From Euonymus europaeus (taxonomy: Eukaryota; Streptophyta; Magnoliopsida; Celastrales; Celastraceae), in the NCBI GenBank assembly GCA_963580455.1, contig OY756957.1, positions 9,925,001-9,989,000 on the forward strand: a DNA stretch of 64,000 nucleotides. Direction: 5' to 3'. The stretch's first letter is position 1; each line of letters begins with the position of its first letter. Positions 12,787 to 24,980 of the stretch are shown one piece after another. Made by a program: the position numbers and the translations under genes. The notes below the pieces were generated by a model. That model was not told where the DNA came from, searched no databases, and saw only the letters and a list, made by a program, of their open reading frames with translations.

Positions 12787-13621
12787 TCTAGTTTCTTCTA
12801 GTTGAACTTTGTTGAACCATTTCATGGATGATTACACTAGATTTAATTCATTGATTCTCTGAGTTTATTGTTGATTTCTTATTATTATGCATGTTTGATC
12901 ACCATCATAATATTAGGAATTGCTAGTTAAGCACATTCGGCTGACCCATACTCGGTGTTTGACGAATCAACAAGAATCTACATGAGATCTAGATTTGGAA
13001 ATTGTGAACACAATTGATTAGGTGGTACACCAATGCTTAAGGTTGTGCGATTGTCGACTTTCTCGTTCATATGCTTGTCTTAGGAAATTCTTAGGGTACG
13101 CCAACCAAGACTCTTCTGATAAGAAAAGATTTTGGCTTGACCAAAGCCGAAGTCATTGCTTAGGAAAATCTAGTTAAGAGAGCCCGACCAAGGTCTTCTG
13201 ATTGGCAACGTTAAGTCTTTAAATTGTGTGATTGCGTATTGAAATTGTGATTCTTAGTGAGATTAGAATAACAACACCAACCCAGGCTAGATCTCCTCCA
13301 TATTTATTTTTTCTTTTTTGGTTAATTTACATGTTTATTGTAATCTGAATTTTCTACATTATTATTGCTATTTTGTTTGTTTGGTGATTGATACGGTCTT
13401 TGTAGATTCGACCCCGCTCTCTTATACTATCCCTCGACACGTACACTTGTGAGTGGGTAAGACTCGTCAATATTTCATATTGCAGGTTTACTGTTAAGTT
13501 TATTACTGTTCAAACGTTTAGCGATAATTTGATTTATTTATTTGCTTGTTCATTAAGTGACACCCAAACTTACATTGCTATTTATTTGTGTCGCAGGTAA
13601 TTTTTTGATTCTTCGAGTTGC
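12787..13621 (+). mobile_element. LTR end / leader of the Athila-like relic
   Basis: Non-coding sequence preceding the gag ORF. It contains ATTCGACCCCGCTCTC followed by CGACACGTACACTTGTGAG at about 13408-13455, a pattern I recognise from 5' LTR/leader regions of Athila-type elements. The LTR start is probably lost at the junction with the solo LTR at 12786. No clear primer binding site was recognised. Confidence 0.5.
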
Positions 13622-15079
13622 ATGATAACGACACGTTCGCAACATAGAGAGCTAGAAGAACTCGATCCGAAAATTAAGAGATCAGTGAGAGCACTGCAAC
13701 AAAGGAACATGGCTGCCGAGAATGATCAGATTGTTGAAGTTGGTGATGCGAGTAATAAGAGGGTTCCCATGATGAATCGATACATTCCACGCAATATAGC
13801 CCAGCCATCTTGCATCGCTTTTCAGCCCAACAGAGGAGCCACTTTCAGTTTATCACCTCAGTTGTTAAATTCTGTGCCTCACTATGAAGGACGGTTTGAT
13901 GAAGATCCTCACCAACACTTGAAAGATTTTACTGATTTGTGTCGAACGCAAAATATGACGGGGATTGCAATTGATAATTTGAAGCTCATGTTGTTTCCAT
14001 TCACATTGAGAGGAAGAGCTAAGATGTGGTATAACTACATTGAAGCGGGTTCTATTGGTACATGGGAACAAATGGCTACAAATTTTTTGAGAGGATTTTT
14101 TTCAGCTCATAGAACTAAGCAACTCATGAGAGAAATTCAAAATTTTCAACAAATGGATGGAGATTTGTTCTACAAAGCTTGGAAGGATTTCAAGATCCGA
14201 TTAGCTCGATGCCCAACTAATAACGTACACAAAGATGACATTGTTTTGCACTTCTATGAAGGGTTAAATGAAGTCAATAGGATGAAGGTTGATTCGGCTT
14301 GCAATGGGGTGTTGATGAGAAAAAGTAGTGAAGAGGCTATGAAATTATTTGAGGAATTAAGTGAAAATTCCCAACAGTTTTCTATAAGAAGTAAACATTC
14401 CTTTAAGCGGCAAGGAGTGTATGAGGTGAGTTCTAATACAATTGTACAAGCTGAGATTGGAAACTTGACCCGAAAGATTGATCTCCTAGTTGACACTATG
14501 AGAGGGATGAACATAAAAACTACACCACCAGCAGCCATGCTTTGTGCAATATGTTCACATCAAGATCATGCTACTGAGGCATGCCCTTTGACAGCTATGA
14601 CAGAGCAAGAGGAAGCCAATTACATGGGTCAAACAAATTTCAATCAAAGGAACCAAAAATATCCTTGGCGTAGTCATCCAAATTTCTCTTGGAAAAATGA
14701 TCAGCCCGTTAATAATGCACTAGTTCCAGCAACCCAACCAGCTATGAAAAGTGACTTGGAGATTTCTGTGATGCAGTTCATGCAACAAACAACTCAGGCC
14801 ATCCAAAATTTGGAGACACAAATGGGACAAATGGCTAAGGAGTTGAGTGAAAGGAAGAAGGGAGAGCTTTTAGCACAACCCATTAACAAACCAACTAGAA
14901 TGGAGCATTTGAAGGCCATTACAATACTTAGAAGTGGAAAAGAAGTAGACAACAAGGTTGAAGGGCCGAAACATGCTGAAAAAGACTATTGTCCAGTTGC
15001 CGATAGGGTGCAAAAAGGTCGGAGTTCTACATCAGATGTTACAAAGGATTGGGAAAGAGATCCACCACCTTTCCCGTAA
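13622..15079 (+). CDS. Athila-lineage gag-like protein (retrotransposon)
   Basis: 485-residue ORF from an ATG at 13622. Features: MITTRSQHRELEELD start; core gag motifs GRFDEDPHQHLKDFTDLC, LKLMLFPFTLRGRAKMWY, GTWEQMATNFLRGFF and HFYEGLN; a Cys/His cluster CAICSHQDHATEACP (about residues 309-323); and C-terminal ILRSGKEV and PPPFP. These are typical of Athila (Ty3/gypsy) gag, which packages element RNA. The ORF ends in TAA exactly where relatives continue after PPPFP, and the downstream protease is in the same frame (15080-15469), so the stop looks like a nonsense change that splits gag from protease rather than a natural terminus. Confidence 0.88.
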   Translation: MITTRSQHRELEELDPKIKRSVRALQQRNMAAENDQIVEVGDASNKRVPMMNRYIPRNIAQPSCIAFQPNRGATFSLSPQLLNSVPHYEGRFDEDPHQHLKDFTDLCRTQNMTGIAIDNLKLMLFPFTLRGRAKMWYNYIEAGSIGTWEQMATNFLRGFFSAHRTKQLMREIQNFQQMDGDLFYKAWKDFKIRLARCPTNNVHKDDIVLHFYEGLNEVNRMKVDSACNGVLMRKSSEEAMKLFEELSENSQQFSIRSKHSFKRQGVYEVSSNTIVQAEIGNLTRKIDLLVDTMRGMNIKTTPPAAMLCAICSHQDHATEACPLTAMTEQEEANYMGQTNFNQRNQKYPWRSHPNFSWKNDQPVNNALVPATQPAMKSDLEISVMQFMQQTTQAIQNLETQMGQMAKELSERKKGELLAQPINKPTRMEHLKAITILRSGKEVDNKVEGPKHAEKDYCPVADRVQKGRSSTSDVTKDWERDPPPFP

Positions 15080-15780
15080 AGGTTTGCTATAAAGAAAGTT
15101 GATTCTAAATCTCTTGATGTTTTTGAGAATTTGAGTAAGATAGAAATTAATATTCCACTTCTTGATGTTATAAAACAAATTCCTTCGGATGCTAAATTTT
15201 TTAAAGAATGTTGTACTAACAAGAGAAAGTTTGTTGAGCATGAGAAAGTATCTTTGAATGAAGAGTTAAGTGTTGTTTTGTTGCATAAACTTCCTCCTAA
15301 GCTTAAGGATTCAGGTAGTTTTACTATTCCTTGCAAGGTAGGAAATCAATTTTTTGAAAAGGCATTGTTAGACCTTGGGGCAAGTATAAGTTTGCTTCCT
15401 TTTTTTGTTTATGAGAAATGTGGTTTAGGAGAGCTTCAACCCACATCTATCCACTTTACAGTTGGCTGACCGTAGTGTGAAGAGGCCTAGAGGAATTTTA
15501 GAACATGTTTTGGTGACTGTAAATGGTCTAATCTTGCCAGCTGATTTTGTTATTTTGGATATGGAGAATGGCTCGTGGTCTTCATCTTTACCTATCATTC
15601 TTGGTCGTCCTTTTATGGTTACTGCTGATATGCATATTCATGTGAAAAAGGAGCTATAACCATGAAAGTGCATGACCAAGAATTGGAATTTTGTGTATTT
15701 GAGTTGTTGAATCTCATGATGATCATAGAAATTATTTTAATGTTGATACTATACATGATCTTGAAAGTGAAGATTTTCAG
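15080..15780 (+). pseudogene. Athila-like aspartic protease region, frameshifted
   Basis: Continues the gag frame: INIPLLDVIKQIPSDAKF, LPPKLKDSGSFTIPCKVG, then the catalytic-type LLDLGASISLLP (about 15366-15401). It stops at 15469. The expected continuation [37 protein letters not shown] lies in another frame (15462-15659), so there is one frameshift near 15466. A further frame change follows at 15659, where the homologous sequence (KVHDQELEF) resumes. Non-functional as it stands. Confidence 0.85.
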
Positions 15781-16620
15781 GTATCAAGCGAAGACCCCTT
15801 AAAAGTAGTGGTGACACAAGGCTTAGATGACCAAACAGTATCTGTAGGACCCATGGAACGTGATAGCCAAATCAAAGGGGCTATTTTTGGACTCCAGCTT
15901 GGTCATCCATATGTTGGTAAGAGTACTCCATCTTTTGAACAACTGACACCTACTAATTCATCTTTTGTTCTCTCTATAGGTAAAACACCAAAATTAGAGA
16001 TGAAACAGCTACCCAATCACTTGGAATATGCTTATTCGAAAGAGGATGCTAAGCCTTTTAGAGAGACAAAAAGGTGCCTAAACCCACACACGCAAGAAGC
16101 TGCAGATAGAACATTTATGCGAAAAGATTTTCATGAGGGGCAAAAAGATCTTGTCCACAACTTGCATTTGCAACTATTCCCAAACAAGTTGAAATCAAGA
16201 TGGCATGGTCCCTACTTAGAGAAGATAGTGTATCCTCATGGAGCATTTGAGTTACAACACCTTGCCTCCGATTAGAATTTTAAAGTTACTGGGCATCGTG
16301 AGAAGCCTTATTGGGATTCAATCCCTATCACAGTGAAGGAGGACATCCAATTTGATCCACCTTAATTCTAGCCACAATGTGGTTATGTCCGGCTGAAGGC
16401 AATAAATTTAGCACTTCATGGGAGGTAACCCATGTGGAAGAGCATCCTATTCGACATTTTCGACCAGCTAAGTTTCTTTTCTGTTTTCTTTCATTACAGT
16501 TTAATTTTTGTCATAGAAAATTAAATTTTTCTTTTTTCTTTCTTCTTTAGCATTGAGGACAATGTCAATTTCAAGTTTGGTGGAGAGGGAATTTGCTTTT
16601 GCCAAAAAATTTAAAGAGTT
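15781..16620 (+). pseudogene. Athila-like linker plus integrase C-terminal remnant, pol core deleted
   Basis: ORF 15808-16275 reads TPKLEMKQLPNHLEYAY, which normally precedes reverse transcriptase, and passes within about 30 residues into KDFHEGQKDLVHNLHLQLF and LKSRWHGPYLEKIVYPHGA, the end of integrase. RT, RNase H and the integrase core are therefore deleted. Downstream, ATTGAGGACAATGTCAATTT and AAGTTTGGTGGAGAGG (16552-16591) match the marker found before the 3' LTR of Athila elements. The element is non-autonomous. Confidence 0.85.
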
Positions 16621-17313
16621 TGGAAATTGGCATACTTGTGCATGATTGTTATGAAGTGGTTTAGCGACTGACGGTGTGATTCTTTGCATTACAATTTGCT
16701 ATGAAAGTCTGCTTGGTATACACATTATTCATGCATTGTTTAGCCATGTGAGAAGCCTTCAGAAAAAGTTTGTGCAATGAATTTCATGATTATGTGATGC
16801 TAGAATTTGTATTAAACCATCTGAAGTTAAGTGTCGTGTTTTTATTCTGTGAAAATGATGAAATCATTTTTTGTTCAATTGGCCTACCTTGGATTATTAT
16901 TGTGAACCCCCTATTCTCAATTAAAACCTTTTCTCTTTGGATAAGCATCCCCATCCTTACGATGTGTTATGCATGATCAATGAGTTGTAAATTTAGAATT
17001 CCATCATGGGACTTTGTTTTGAGATGTTCAGAGGATGATTTCTGAAGTTTAGAAGATTTTTGAGGGTGAATTTTAAGGATTGGAAGCTAAAGTGGGTAAA
17101 CATTTGTCAAAGTGGTTTTCTGGGTGATGTACGAAGTGGAAAAACGGTGATTTATTTACGAAGTGGAAGTATCAGATGGTTGCAACAGAAAAGTAAGCTA
17201 TGTGTGACTTAAGTGTGAGATAAGTGCAGCCGCATAATTCGGGTACTATTAGAATTTGGAGAGGCATACTCTGCTGGTTGGTCATGCTCATTATTGATCT
17301 TCAATAAAATAAT
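16621..17313. other. Non-coding flank of the Athila relic
   Basis: No gene recognised. Probably residual 3' non-coding or 3' LTR sequence of the Athila-like element, but I found no segment clearly repeating the 12787-13621 region. Confidence 0.4.
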
Positions 17314-17962
17314 TGTGCAAATAAAAAACAAATAATAACATCAGGGAAAAAGCTCGAGTCTATAAGCAACCAACCTTGAGGAACAATCCACTAATCACGA
17401 ATCAAGAGTACAACCCTATCTTTGACCTAAAGACATCACTCGTACATCTCATTCAATGTTTGTTTCACCTTCACTCAAACCACTAAGGTAGAGCTCGCTT
17501 TTGGAATCCCCAAAAGACTTCACGTCAACGAACTACACACGTCTTTGTAGAGTCCCCAACAATAATAAAATAAACTTTCTACAATTCTCTCTTCACACTA
17601 TCACTCCAGATCTCACTCTAAGAGATATTAAAACAATGAGAGAATTTAACAAGAAGCAAGAACAAAAATGACATCAAAACACACGTTGCTTCAATCAATA
17701 TTTTAAACTTGATGGTTGCTTCTTATATAGTGCCCCATAATCATCTTCATAAACTTCTCTATATTATGATAATATCTAAAAATTATATCCTGAAAAACAT
17801 GTTTAGATAAAACAAAAGTCTCTAATTGAGATTGGTCATTTATCCACAAGAGACTTCACATGATATTAAGCACTTATCCACCAAGTGTTTTAACTAAAGT
17901 AAAAGTCCATTAGAAAAAACAAAAGACTTCAAACACATCACATTCTTATCTCACAATTGTCA
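17314..17962 (-). mobile_element. Possible copia-type solo LTR
   Basis: Bounded by TGTGCAAATA (17314) and CAATTGTCA (17962), i.e. TG...CA. On the minus strand there is a TATA box (CACTATATAAGAAGC) near 17740 followed by sequence typical of an LTR transcript leader. Flanks do not give an exact 5-bp duplication (ATAAT versus ATTAT), so the ends may be off. Confidence 0.42.
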
Positions 17963-19042
17963 ATTATGTTTGTTTTTCTTTTTTAATTAAAAAGAAAAGA
18001 AAAAAACCAACAGTAATCCATTGAAAACGTTCAACGGTGCTCTTGGTGGAGTCGTGTTTGGTCATGTTCATGGAGTTAAAGTCTTCTAAATGCGCTAGAA
18101 ACATACTCATCCTTGGTGGGTTAAGTTGAGGTTCAAAACATGCACTGAACCTGATGTACAAGCAACATCTTTAGTCAGAATATAAGATTGTAATCTTGGT
18201 TCAATATAGAACTAGGTCCTTTGGGAAATAATTTTAGAATTAACATATAATTAATTTGACATATATGCTGGTAGCACATATACTGTTTCAAATACTAATA
18301 TATATGTTGTTTCAAATGATGTAGTTCATTACATACAGAGGTATTAATACAATTTAATAACATTGATACATTTATATAATAATTTTTACATTTTTTATAA
18401 TAATATTAACATTTTTAATAATATATTCATTTTTTTAAAATTATATTCATTTGTTTTTAATAATTTAGTCATGCCCGATCAAGATTAAAAAAAGAGAAAA
18501 AATTGTAATATTTATATATTATTTAATGATTTATTTAAATAATATGTATGTACTTAATAATATATTTATTTATTTACAATTGGCTGTATAAGTCAAAGTT
18601 ATAGGATACTTTAGACATTTACACAATGAAATGCTAAAATGCCCTTGAAATGATAATCTTTGGGACAATTTGAAAATGCTTATTAAAATGCTAATTGAAA
18701 TTTGGATTTGGTTTGGTCAATAATTTAGAGTATCATATCCTACCAAGTAACATTTATGCAATTCTGAATTGTTTGTCAAACGGGACTTTGTATAATATCA
18801 TATTCTCAGTTATAAAAAAAGTTTGATTTTATTTTACACTATTTTCTATATATATATATATATAAAATACTCAAAACAAAATTCAAGGTAAGGTGGCGGG
18901 TGGCCTCCAATCAAGGATACAGTAAAGAAAGAAGAAAAAAAGCACATGAGAGGTAGTTAAGATACAGTTGAAGTTAGTTTGTCAGTTTGACCCAGAATAA
19001 ATTTTGACAAGAAATTGACTTTTAGCTCGAGAATATATGTTA
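17963..19042. other. AT-rich non-coding region with a dispersed 'tatatgctg' repeat copy
   Basis: No coding signal. About 18240-18560 (CATATATGCTGGTAGCACAT, TGTTTCAAAT, then an AATAATATATTCATTT core) resembles 23765-24100 on the far side of the Helitron, suggesting two diverged copies of an AT-rich, MITE-like repeat. Termini not determined. Confidence 0.45.
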
Positions 19043-20439
19043 CTAGTATGTAACCCGTGCGTTGCACGGGAGTGTTATCGACATGGAGATTGTCTACTCA
19101 TCAGGATAAGTTATGATGGGTTATTTTTGAAATGGCGCTCTTCAATTTTTGTTTCCTTATTTTATGGATTTCTGAAATGATGTTTCCTCTACGACAATGA
19201 TGACATAAACCCAATTGATGAACATAATAGAAAAAAGTCACAAAAAGAACAAAGGAAAAAAGTATAGCAAATAGAGATTTATAAAAGTACAAATACAGTC
19301 TCATAATCTTATAAACCATACGAACTCGTGTATAATCTTTAAAAGTTCATATTCGGTTATTGATGGCATAAATATCTTGCACAGCCATGAATGGGGCATC
19401 ATAAAAGACATACTATTCGTTCAGAACAATAACAAAAAATTATTAATCTAGATTTTCTATTGGTTCCTTCTCTAAAGGAAGATGGAAATCAATTTTCAAG
19501 CTGTTTTACATGTAAGTTTCTTACAAAAGCCAGTAAGAAAGATACTTGATATGGAATTTACACTCCTATAAAACTCTGATTAGAGACGAAATGAAAGACA
19601 TGGAGAACCTACATAGTTAGAACATATCACAAAAATCAATTACCATAATCGAACATGATCAATTAGATAGCTTAATATAAGCCACACAATTTCAAGGTAG
19701 AAGACCATGGAGAGTTTGAGATCATACTTTAGTCCACAATAAGGTAATTTGTCTTTCTCTAGAAGTCAACATTACCCACTCTTGCAAGCAGAAATCCTAC
19801 AACTGTGTCCTATATTGAATGATTACCTCATTAGATACTTTCCAAACTATGACCAAAAACTGAACAACATAAGCTACATATTCAGGGCATCAATAACAAT
19901 ATGATATAAATTTGTGATACCCTCAGGTTTACTTGAAGTACGAAATACATGTATAGTAAATGACATACAATTAATTTTCTGCATAAGCAATAATGGAATT
20001 ATGAAGAAAATGTTATGAAGCATGTTATGAAAATCATAATTAAAAGATGAAGAAAATCTGACCGGATATGCTGTGAAAGATGGTTCAATTTACTTCACCC
20101 TTCCACCCTCCTAAATAATGAGACTGGAGATAGATAGCCTTAGCCTTGGAAAGGGGAAGAACAATGAACAGCTCAGAGAGATAAAGAGAGTAGGCAAAGT
20201 AAAAAAAATCCATAGAATTTAAATGGAATAAATTGTAAGGAACCTCGCAAGTATGAATATGCTAACCTGTGATAGAGTGATGCCACTGTTGCAGAATTAG
20301 ATTGAAAGCACAGTAGTTGCAATTTTATTCAATAATTATGAGGGGTAAGCCCAAAAGATTAAAAGTTTGTCACAGCATATCATTAGTTATATACTTATAT
20401 CAATAGTAACATCATTGTTGCAAGGAAAATGGATAAGAA

Positions 20440-20570
20440 AAACAAATTCAAGCCAAAGCAGCGGTGGCCTAGGAAGAGCTCATGCATGCAACCTTGTCCC
20501 ACATTGCAGAGAGGCTATTTCCTTGCATTGCTAGGAAATTATACATTCCATAAAAAATCAGGCAGAGATG
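20440..20570 (-). repeat. Degenerate SINE-3'-like dispersed repeat
   Basis: The minus strand reads AATAGCCTCTCTGCAATGTG then GGACAAGGTTGCATGCAT, recalling the widespread plant repeat 'GGTAGCCTCTTTGCA...GGTAAGGCTGCGTACA'. Too degenerate to assign firmly. It lies inside the putative Helitron. Confidence 0.35.
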
Positions 20571-21654
20571 TTAATAAACCTTTGGATCCCCTGTTCGTAA
20601 GGCCAACAGGTTACTATCAAAATGTAATAAATAGGTCATTAATCAAAACCTGTCTCCAGCAAGAGAGACGCATTGCATGACTAAAATTAGAGAAGATTAT
20701 TAGCTAATTAACTTACACAAATACATTAAAGAGATTGATGTAATTAATTAACAAAAATTTGATAAAATAGTACCCTTACATGGAACGAATTTCTGACCAG
20801 TGAAACTGCAGTGTTCCCATGTTTGTTATACTACAACCAAAAAAAGAAGGAACTTTGAGCCATACGAAGATGAAAGTGGATGACAACAGGAAACCTGAAT
20901 TAGACCCAAATTAGTCAATAGTGCAAGAAAACAAATATTTCCATTCACAACCTGAGAGAATACAGTGGATCAAAAGAGACATAATATTCAGTAAATGGAA
21001 ATGTTCCCTACCTTGTTGTCTTCATTCAGAAACAACTTACATTTGTGTATAAACAAATACTGAACTTTCATAGCATAAGAATTTGAGCGTGGATTAAAGA
21101 TGATTATATGGTTATAGCATAGAATTTGAGTTAGAGATATACATATATGACGTCCCGGAACAGTAATTCTATTTTTTTTTTGGATTGGGTCATCTCCGGA
21201 ATTATTTCACCAAGTAAATAATTAAAATAACAACTCACCCCATTCAGAAACTGCATCTTTAAAAGGGTTCGCAGGAACAAAATAAGCAAATATAGCTTAC
21301 CGAAATCATGCCATGTTATTCAACACAAACTTTCCATAATATATCAAACAAAAATAAAAAAGCAGTTCAAATATATAAAACAATGTATGTACAAGAAGGC
21401 TACATGTACCCGCTACAGCTTCAGCACCATCTAACATTCCTTATGCGGATGGTGCTATGTCAAAATTAATTATCCTTTTGTTACAAAGGAATACAGTACG
21501 ATTGGAATACAAAGAAAACACAACCAGAAACATACAAAGTAAAAAAGAGTTGAAATTTAATGTGCATGTACACACACATGTATATGCATATATCTATGTA
21601 ATGTGTACGTAAACAATCACTCTAACAAAGCATATATAACTCACCATTTGATCG

Positions 21655-21787
21655 AATAACTTTAGCAGATGAAGGTGATAGTTGCTGTCTAACAGATTTT
21701 CTTTTACTTGAAGCGTTATTAGACATAGATCCCTGGGAAGTAATCTCATGAGGATATGGTCTTCTTGTTTCTGCAACATCCTAGTTT
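21655..21787 (-). pseudogene. Exon-like fragment inside Helitron (unidentified)
   Basis: The minus strand after an AAACTAG acceptor-like site reads in frame as VAETRRPYPHEITSQGSMSN then NASSKRKSVRQQLSPSSAK and VIRSNG, ending at a good donor (G|GTGAGTTA). I do not recognise the protein. It may be a captured exon or chance. Confidence 0.3.
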
Positions 21788-22629
21788 TTTCACTGGCTTT
21801 CCCCTTTTCCATCCTGTTGCACACCGACGGAAAAATTACAATGTGGAAGTATTAAAATTAAAAAGACCAGCTATTTTTATCACATACCCAAAATAGTTGC
21901 ACAAACAATGTATCACATAAATTAGCAATAAATTAATCAAAAAACAAAAGAAGAGAACGCAAATAAATTTCCTTGAAAATGAATTAGAAAATAATCACCA
22001 ACCTTGCAGGGAATGTTTAACTGCAAATGAATGATGACATCAAAGTAGCAGCTTGCCCAGATGAAATGTGAAGTTACGTAACACCAATCCTGGAAAATAT
22101 CATCACATGTAATTTGGAGAGGTTAGAGAGGGATTATAGAGACAGCTAAAAATGCTAAAGACCTAATCATCCAGTGAAGTGAACAACACATTAATTTTAC
22201 CTGACCACTATCGACAACTATAAACATGTGAATTGAAAACAAAGCCTAGAAGATACAGGCGAAAATAGAACCACAATCCAATAGAAAGACGAAGGAGCAA
22301 AAAACACAGGGCAAAATAATAACTAAAAAATAGCAAAAACAAAGAACATGTAAGATAAACACTTATAGTGAGAAGCAAAGGCCAAGTACCCAAATACAAT
22401 CGAGAAGAAAAGATAAGACAATAATGCAAGAAAGAAAAAAAAAAGAACTAACCTGAACAAAACAAACTACACCAGAGGATGCCAACTGATATAGGTCACC
22501 CATGTAGCTGAAGGTGAACAAATGAGTGAGAAAATTAGCGACAAAAAGGATTAAAAGAATATATCACCAACAGGACAGCGCAAGTGAGATGAAAAATAAA
22601 TAACTAACCTACCTGTTGAACAAAAAAAA

Positions 22630-23600
22630 CTCCCCTGAAAATGCTAATCGATCAAGCTGCAGCGGAACAAATGAGACATAAGATTAGCGATAGCAAAGCA
22701 TTAATTCAAAAATGGAAACCAACGAAAGTATCTAAGATGAAGGCGAAGCTCGGATCTAACCTAAAAACGCATGGACACAGCCCACAAAAGCAGAGACACA
22801 ATCAGAGAGCAAAAACGAATAAGCCGCCAACAGATCTAGAGGGCAAAGACGAAAATCACCAGATGGAAAATGAAGCTCAGAACTCTCGCAACCACCTAAG
22901 TAGCCTAAGAATTGCAAAAGCAGAGGATCACAAAAACAGAGGGCAATAACGTTAACACCACCTTGCAAGGAACCAGTCTAATCACCATACCCATGTCCAT
23001 GCCCAGGTCGAAGTCGAAGTCGAAGTCGCAGACGCGAACAAAGGCAGTCGAAGTGACTCGCTAGTGGAACGATGTCGTTTTGCTTGACCAGCTGGTCCAG
23101 CTCTGTGGCTAGGGGCAAAAAATGCTCGTGTCGCTATCTAACCAGGGAAAGCCGTGGAGAGGGAGAATACAGAGTTCAACAGAAACCAAAGAGAATGAAA
23201 ACAATTGGAAGGTCGGATAGAAGACCAGAGCAAACCGCTCAAGAATCATGCAGAGTACCCACTATACCAAATTAGCAAAACATCAAAACACCAAATTGGT
23301 CTCCTCGATTCAATCACATAGAAAACATGTGGCCAACAACACAATCGTTGATGGGAAGGCCGTTGATGATTAGGAAGGTGGGATTGGTGGCGAAGAATCG
23401 GTTGATGGGGGCAAGGAAACGAAGAGGGACAAAGATCAGAGGAGGAAGAAGGAAGGCTAGGGTTTGTCTGCGGGCGAGAAAAGGAAGAGAGACAAAGATC
23501 AGAGAAGTGGAAGCCAGAAATCGTGCAGGGGCCGAAAGAGGAAGGAAGGTTAGGTTTTGGTCTTAGTGAAACGACGCCGTTTTGCGCCAAGATGGAGGCC
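22630..23600. other. GC-richer segment of the putative Helitron, possible captured gene 5' region
   Basis: Less AT-rich than its surroundings. It contains a GTCGAA triplet run (about 23007-23030) and two copies of a GACGTCGTTTTGC-like motif (about 23070 and 23570) of the sort seen near plant transcription starts. Several overlapping ORFs on both strands match nothing I recognise; none is annotated as a gene. Confidence 0.3.
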
Positions 23601-23694
23601 AAAGACAGAGGCCACTCACGAGAGTAAACAAAAACAAACGGGACTCGCCGGGAAAACGCCCCAAAAAAACACGGGTATATAAGAAAGGTATAGA

Positions 23695-24980
23695 TAGATT
23701 ACACCATCACCAAATGGATATATCTTGACCTTAAGCTACGCATTTTTTTTTCTATTATTATTATATAACCAAAATTTTTGCATGTAGCATATAATTCGGC
23801 TTATATGCTGAGAAGCGTATAAGCTGTTTTAAATACTGATATATATGCTGTTTCAAATGCTGAGACTGTTTAGTTATTTTTTCTGGAGAAACATATATGC
23901 TGGATCAAATATTGTGGCTAATTACATGTCGGGGTAGTTGCACAAATTAAAAAATATTTTTCAAAATATATATTATATTTTTTTATAATATATTTAATTA
24001 TTTATATTTAATAATATATTCATTTATATTATTTATTATTATACTTAATTATATTTAATAATATTATCATTATTAAATATTATATTTGTATTATAATAAT
24101 AAATTAAATATAATAATAAACAAAATATAAATGAATATATTATTAAGTATAAATTATTAAATTATTCAATATAATTAAATATATTACTAAATAATATTAA
24201 ATTATTCAATAAAAATAAATAATTTTTTATTAAATATAAATGAATATATTATTAAATATAAATAAATAAAATATTAAATAAAATTGAATATATTATTTAA
24301 AAATAAATATATTATTAAATATAAATGAATATATTATTAAATGAAAATAAATAAAAAGTTATTATTAAATATAATTGAATACATTTTTTAAAAATAAATA
24401 TATTATTCAATATAAATAATTAAATATATATGAAATATAAATTAATATATTATTAAATGAAAATAAATAAAAAATTTATTATTAAATATAATTGAATATA
24501 TTATTTAAAAATAAATATATTATTAAATATAAATGAATATACTATTAAATATAAATTAATATATTATTAAATGAAAATAAATAAAAATTTATTATTAAAT
24601 ATAATTGAATATATGATTTAAAAATAAATATATTATTAAATATAAATAAAAATTAATATATTATTAAATATAAATTTATTATTAAATATAAATGAATATA
24701 TTCCTAAATAAAAATAAATAATAGATTATTAAGATAAATGAAATTTTGGTCATTTGACTAAAATTTAAGGGGTAGTTTAGACTTTTCATGTTTGATAAAA
24801 TGTAAATGTTGTTGAAAATGCTTTTTGATGTAGCATTTTAAAATGGTGGCTTAAATGGTAAAATTGTTGTTGGATGTTTGGTTATATAATTTTTTTTGTG
24901 TAGCATATATGTTATATGTTAAATTATATACTGGATGAAATGATCAACCAAACACTACCTAAGATTATCATTTAATCTCC
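23695..24980. repeat. AT-rich repeat region with about 115-bp tandem units
   Basis: Almost pure A/T from about 23950 to 24730. At 24357-24680 a unit of about 113-118 bp recurs about three times (each with TATAATTGAATA, TTTAAAAATAAATATATTAT, AATGAAAATAAATAAAAA). Flanking TAGCATATA/TATATGCTG motifs at 23785-23890 and 24900-24940 suggest an AT-rich MITE-like element ending near CCAAACACTACC (24949). No genes. Confidence 0.6.

Larger units (their letters stand above)
19043..23694 (-). mobile_element. Putative non-autonomous Helitron (4.65 kb)
   Basis: Read on the minus strand. The 3' end has a perfect hairpin CCCGTGC-AAC-GCACGGG (19070-19054), a 7-nt spacer, then CTAG (19046-19043) followed by T. 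The 5' end at 23694 reads TCTATACCTTTCTTATATAC CCGTG and is preceded by A. Insertion between A and T, a 5' TC, a 3' CTRR and a subterminal hairpin are the defining Helitron features; no target duplication is expected. No Rep/helicase ORF was seen, so it would be non-autonomous. Internal sequence has exon-like pieces (for example 21780-21655 minus, ending at a GTGAGT donor) and GC-richer sequence at 22630-23600, compatible with captured gene fragments of unrecognised origin. The 5' end could instead be 23698. Confidence 0.6.
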
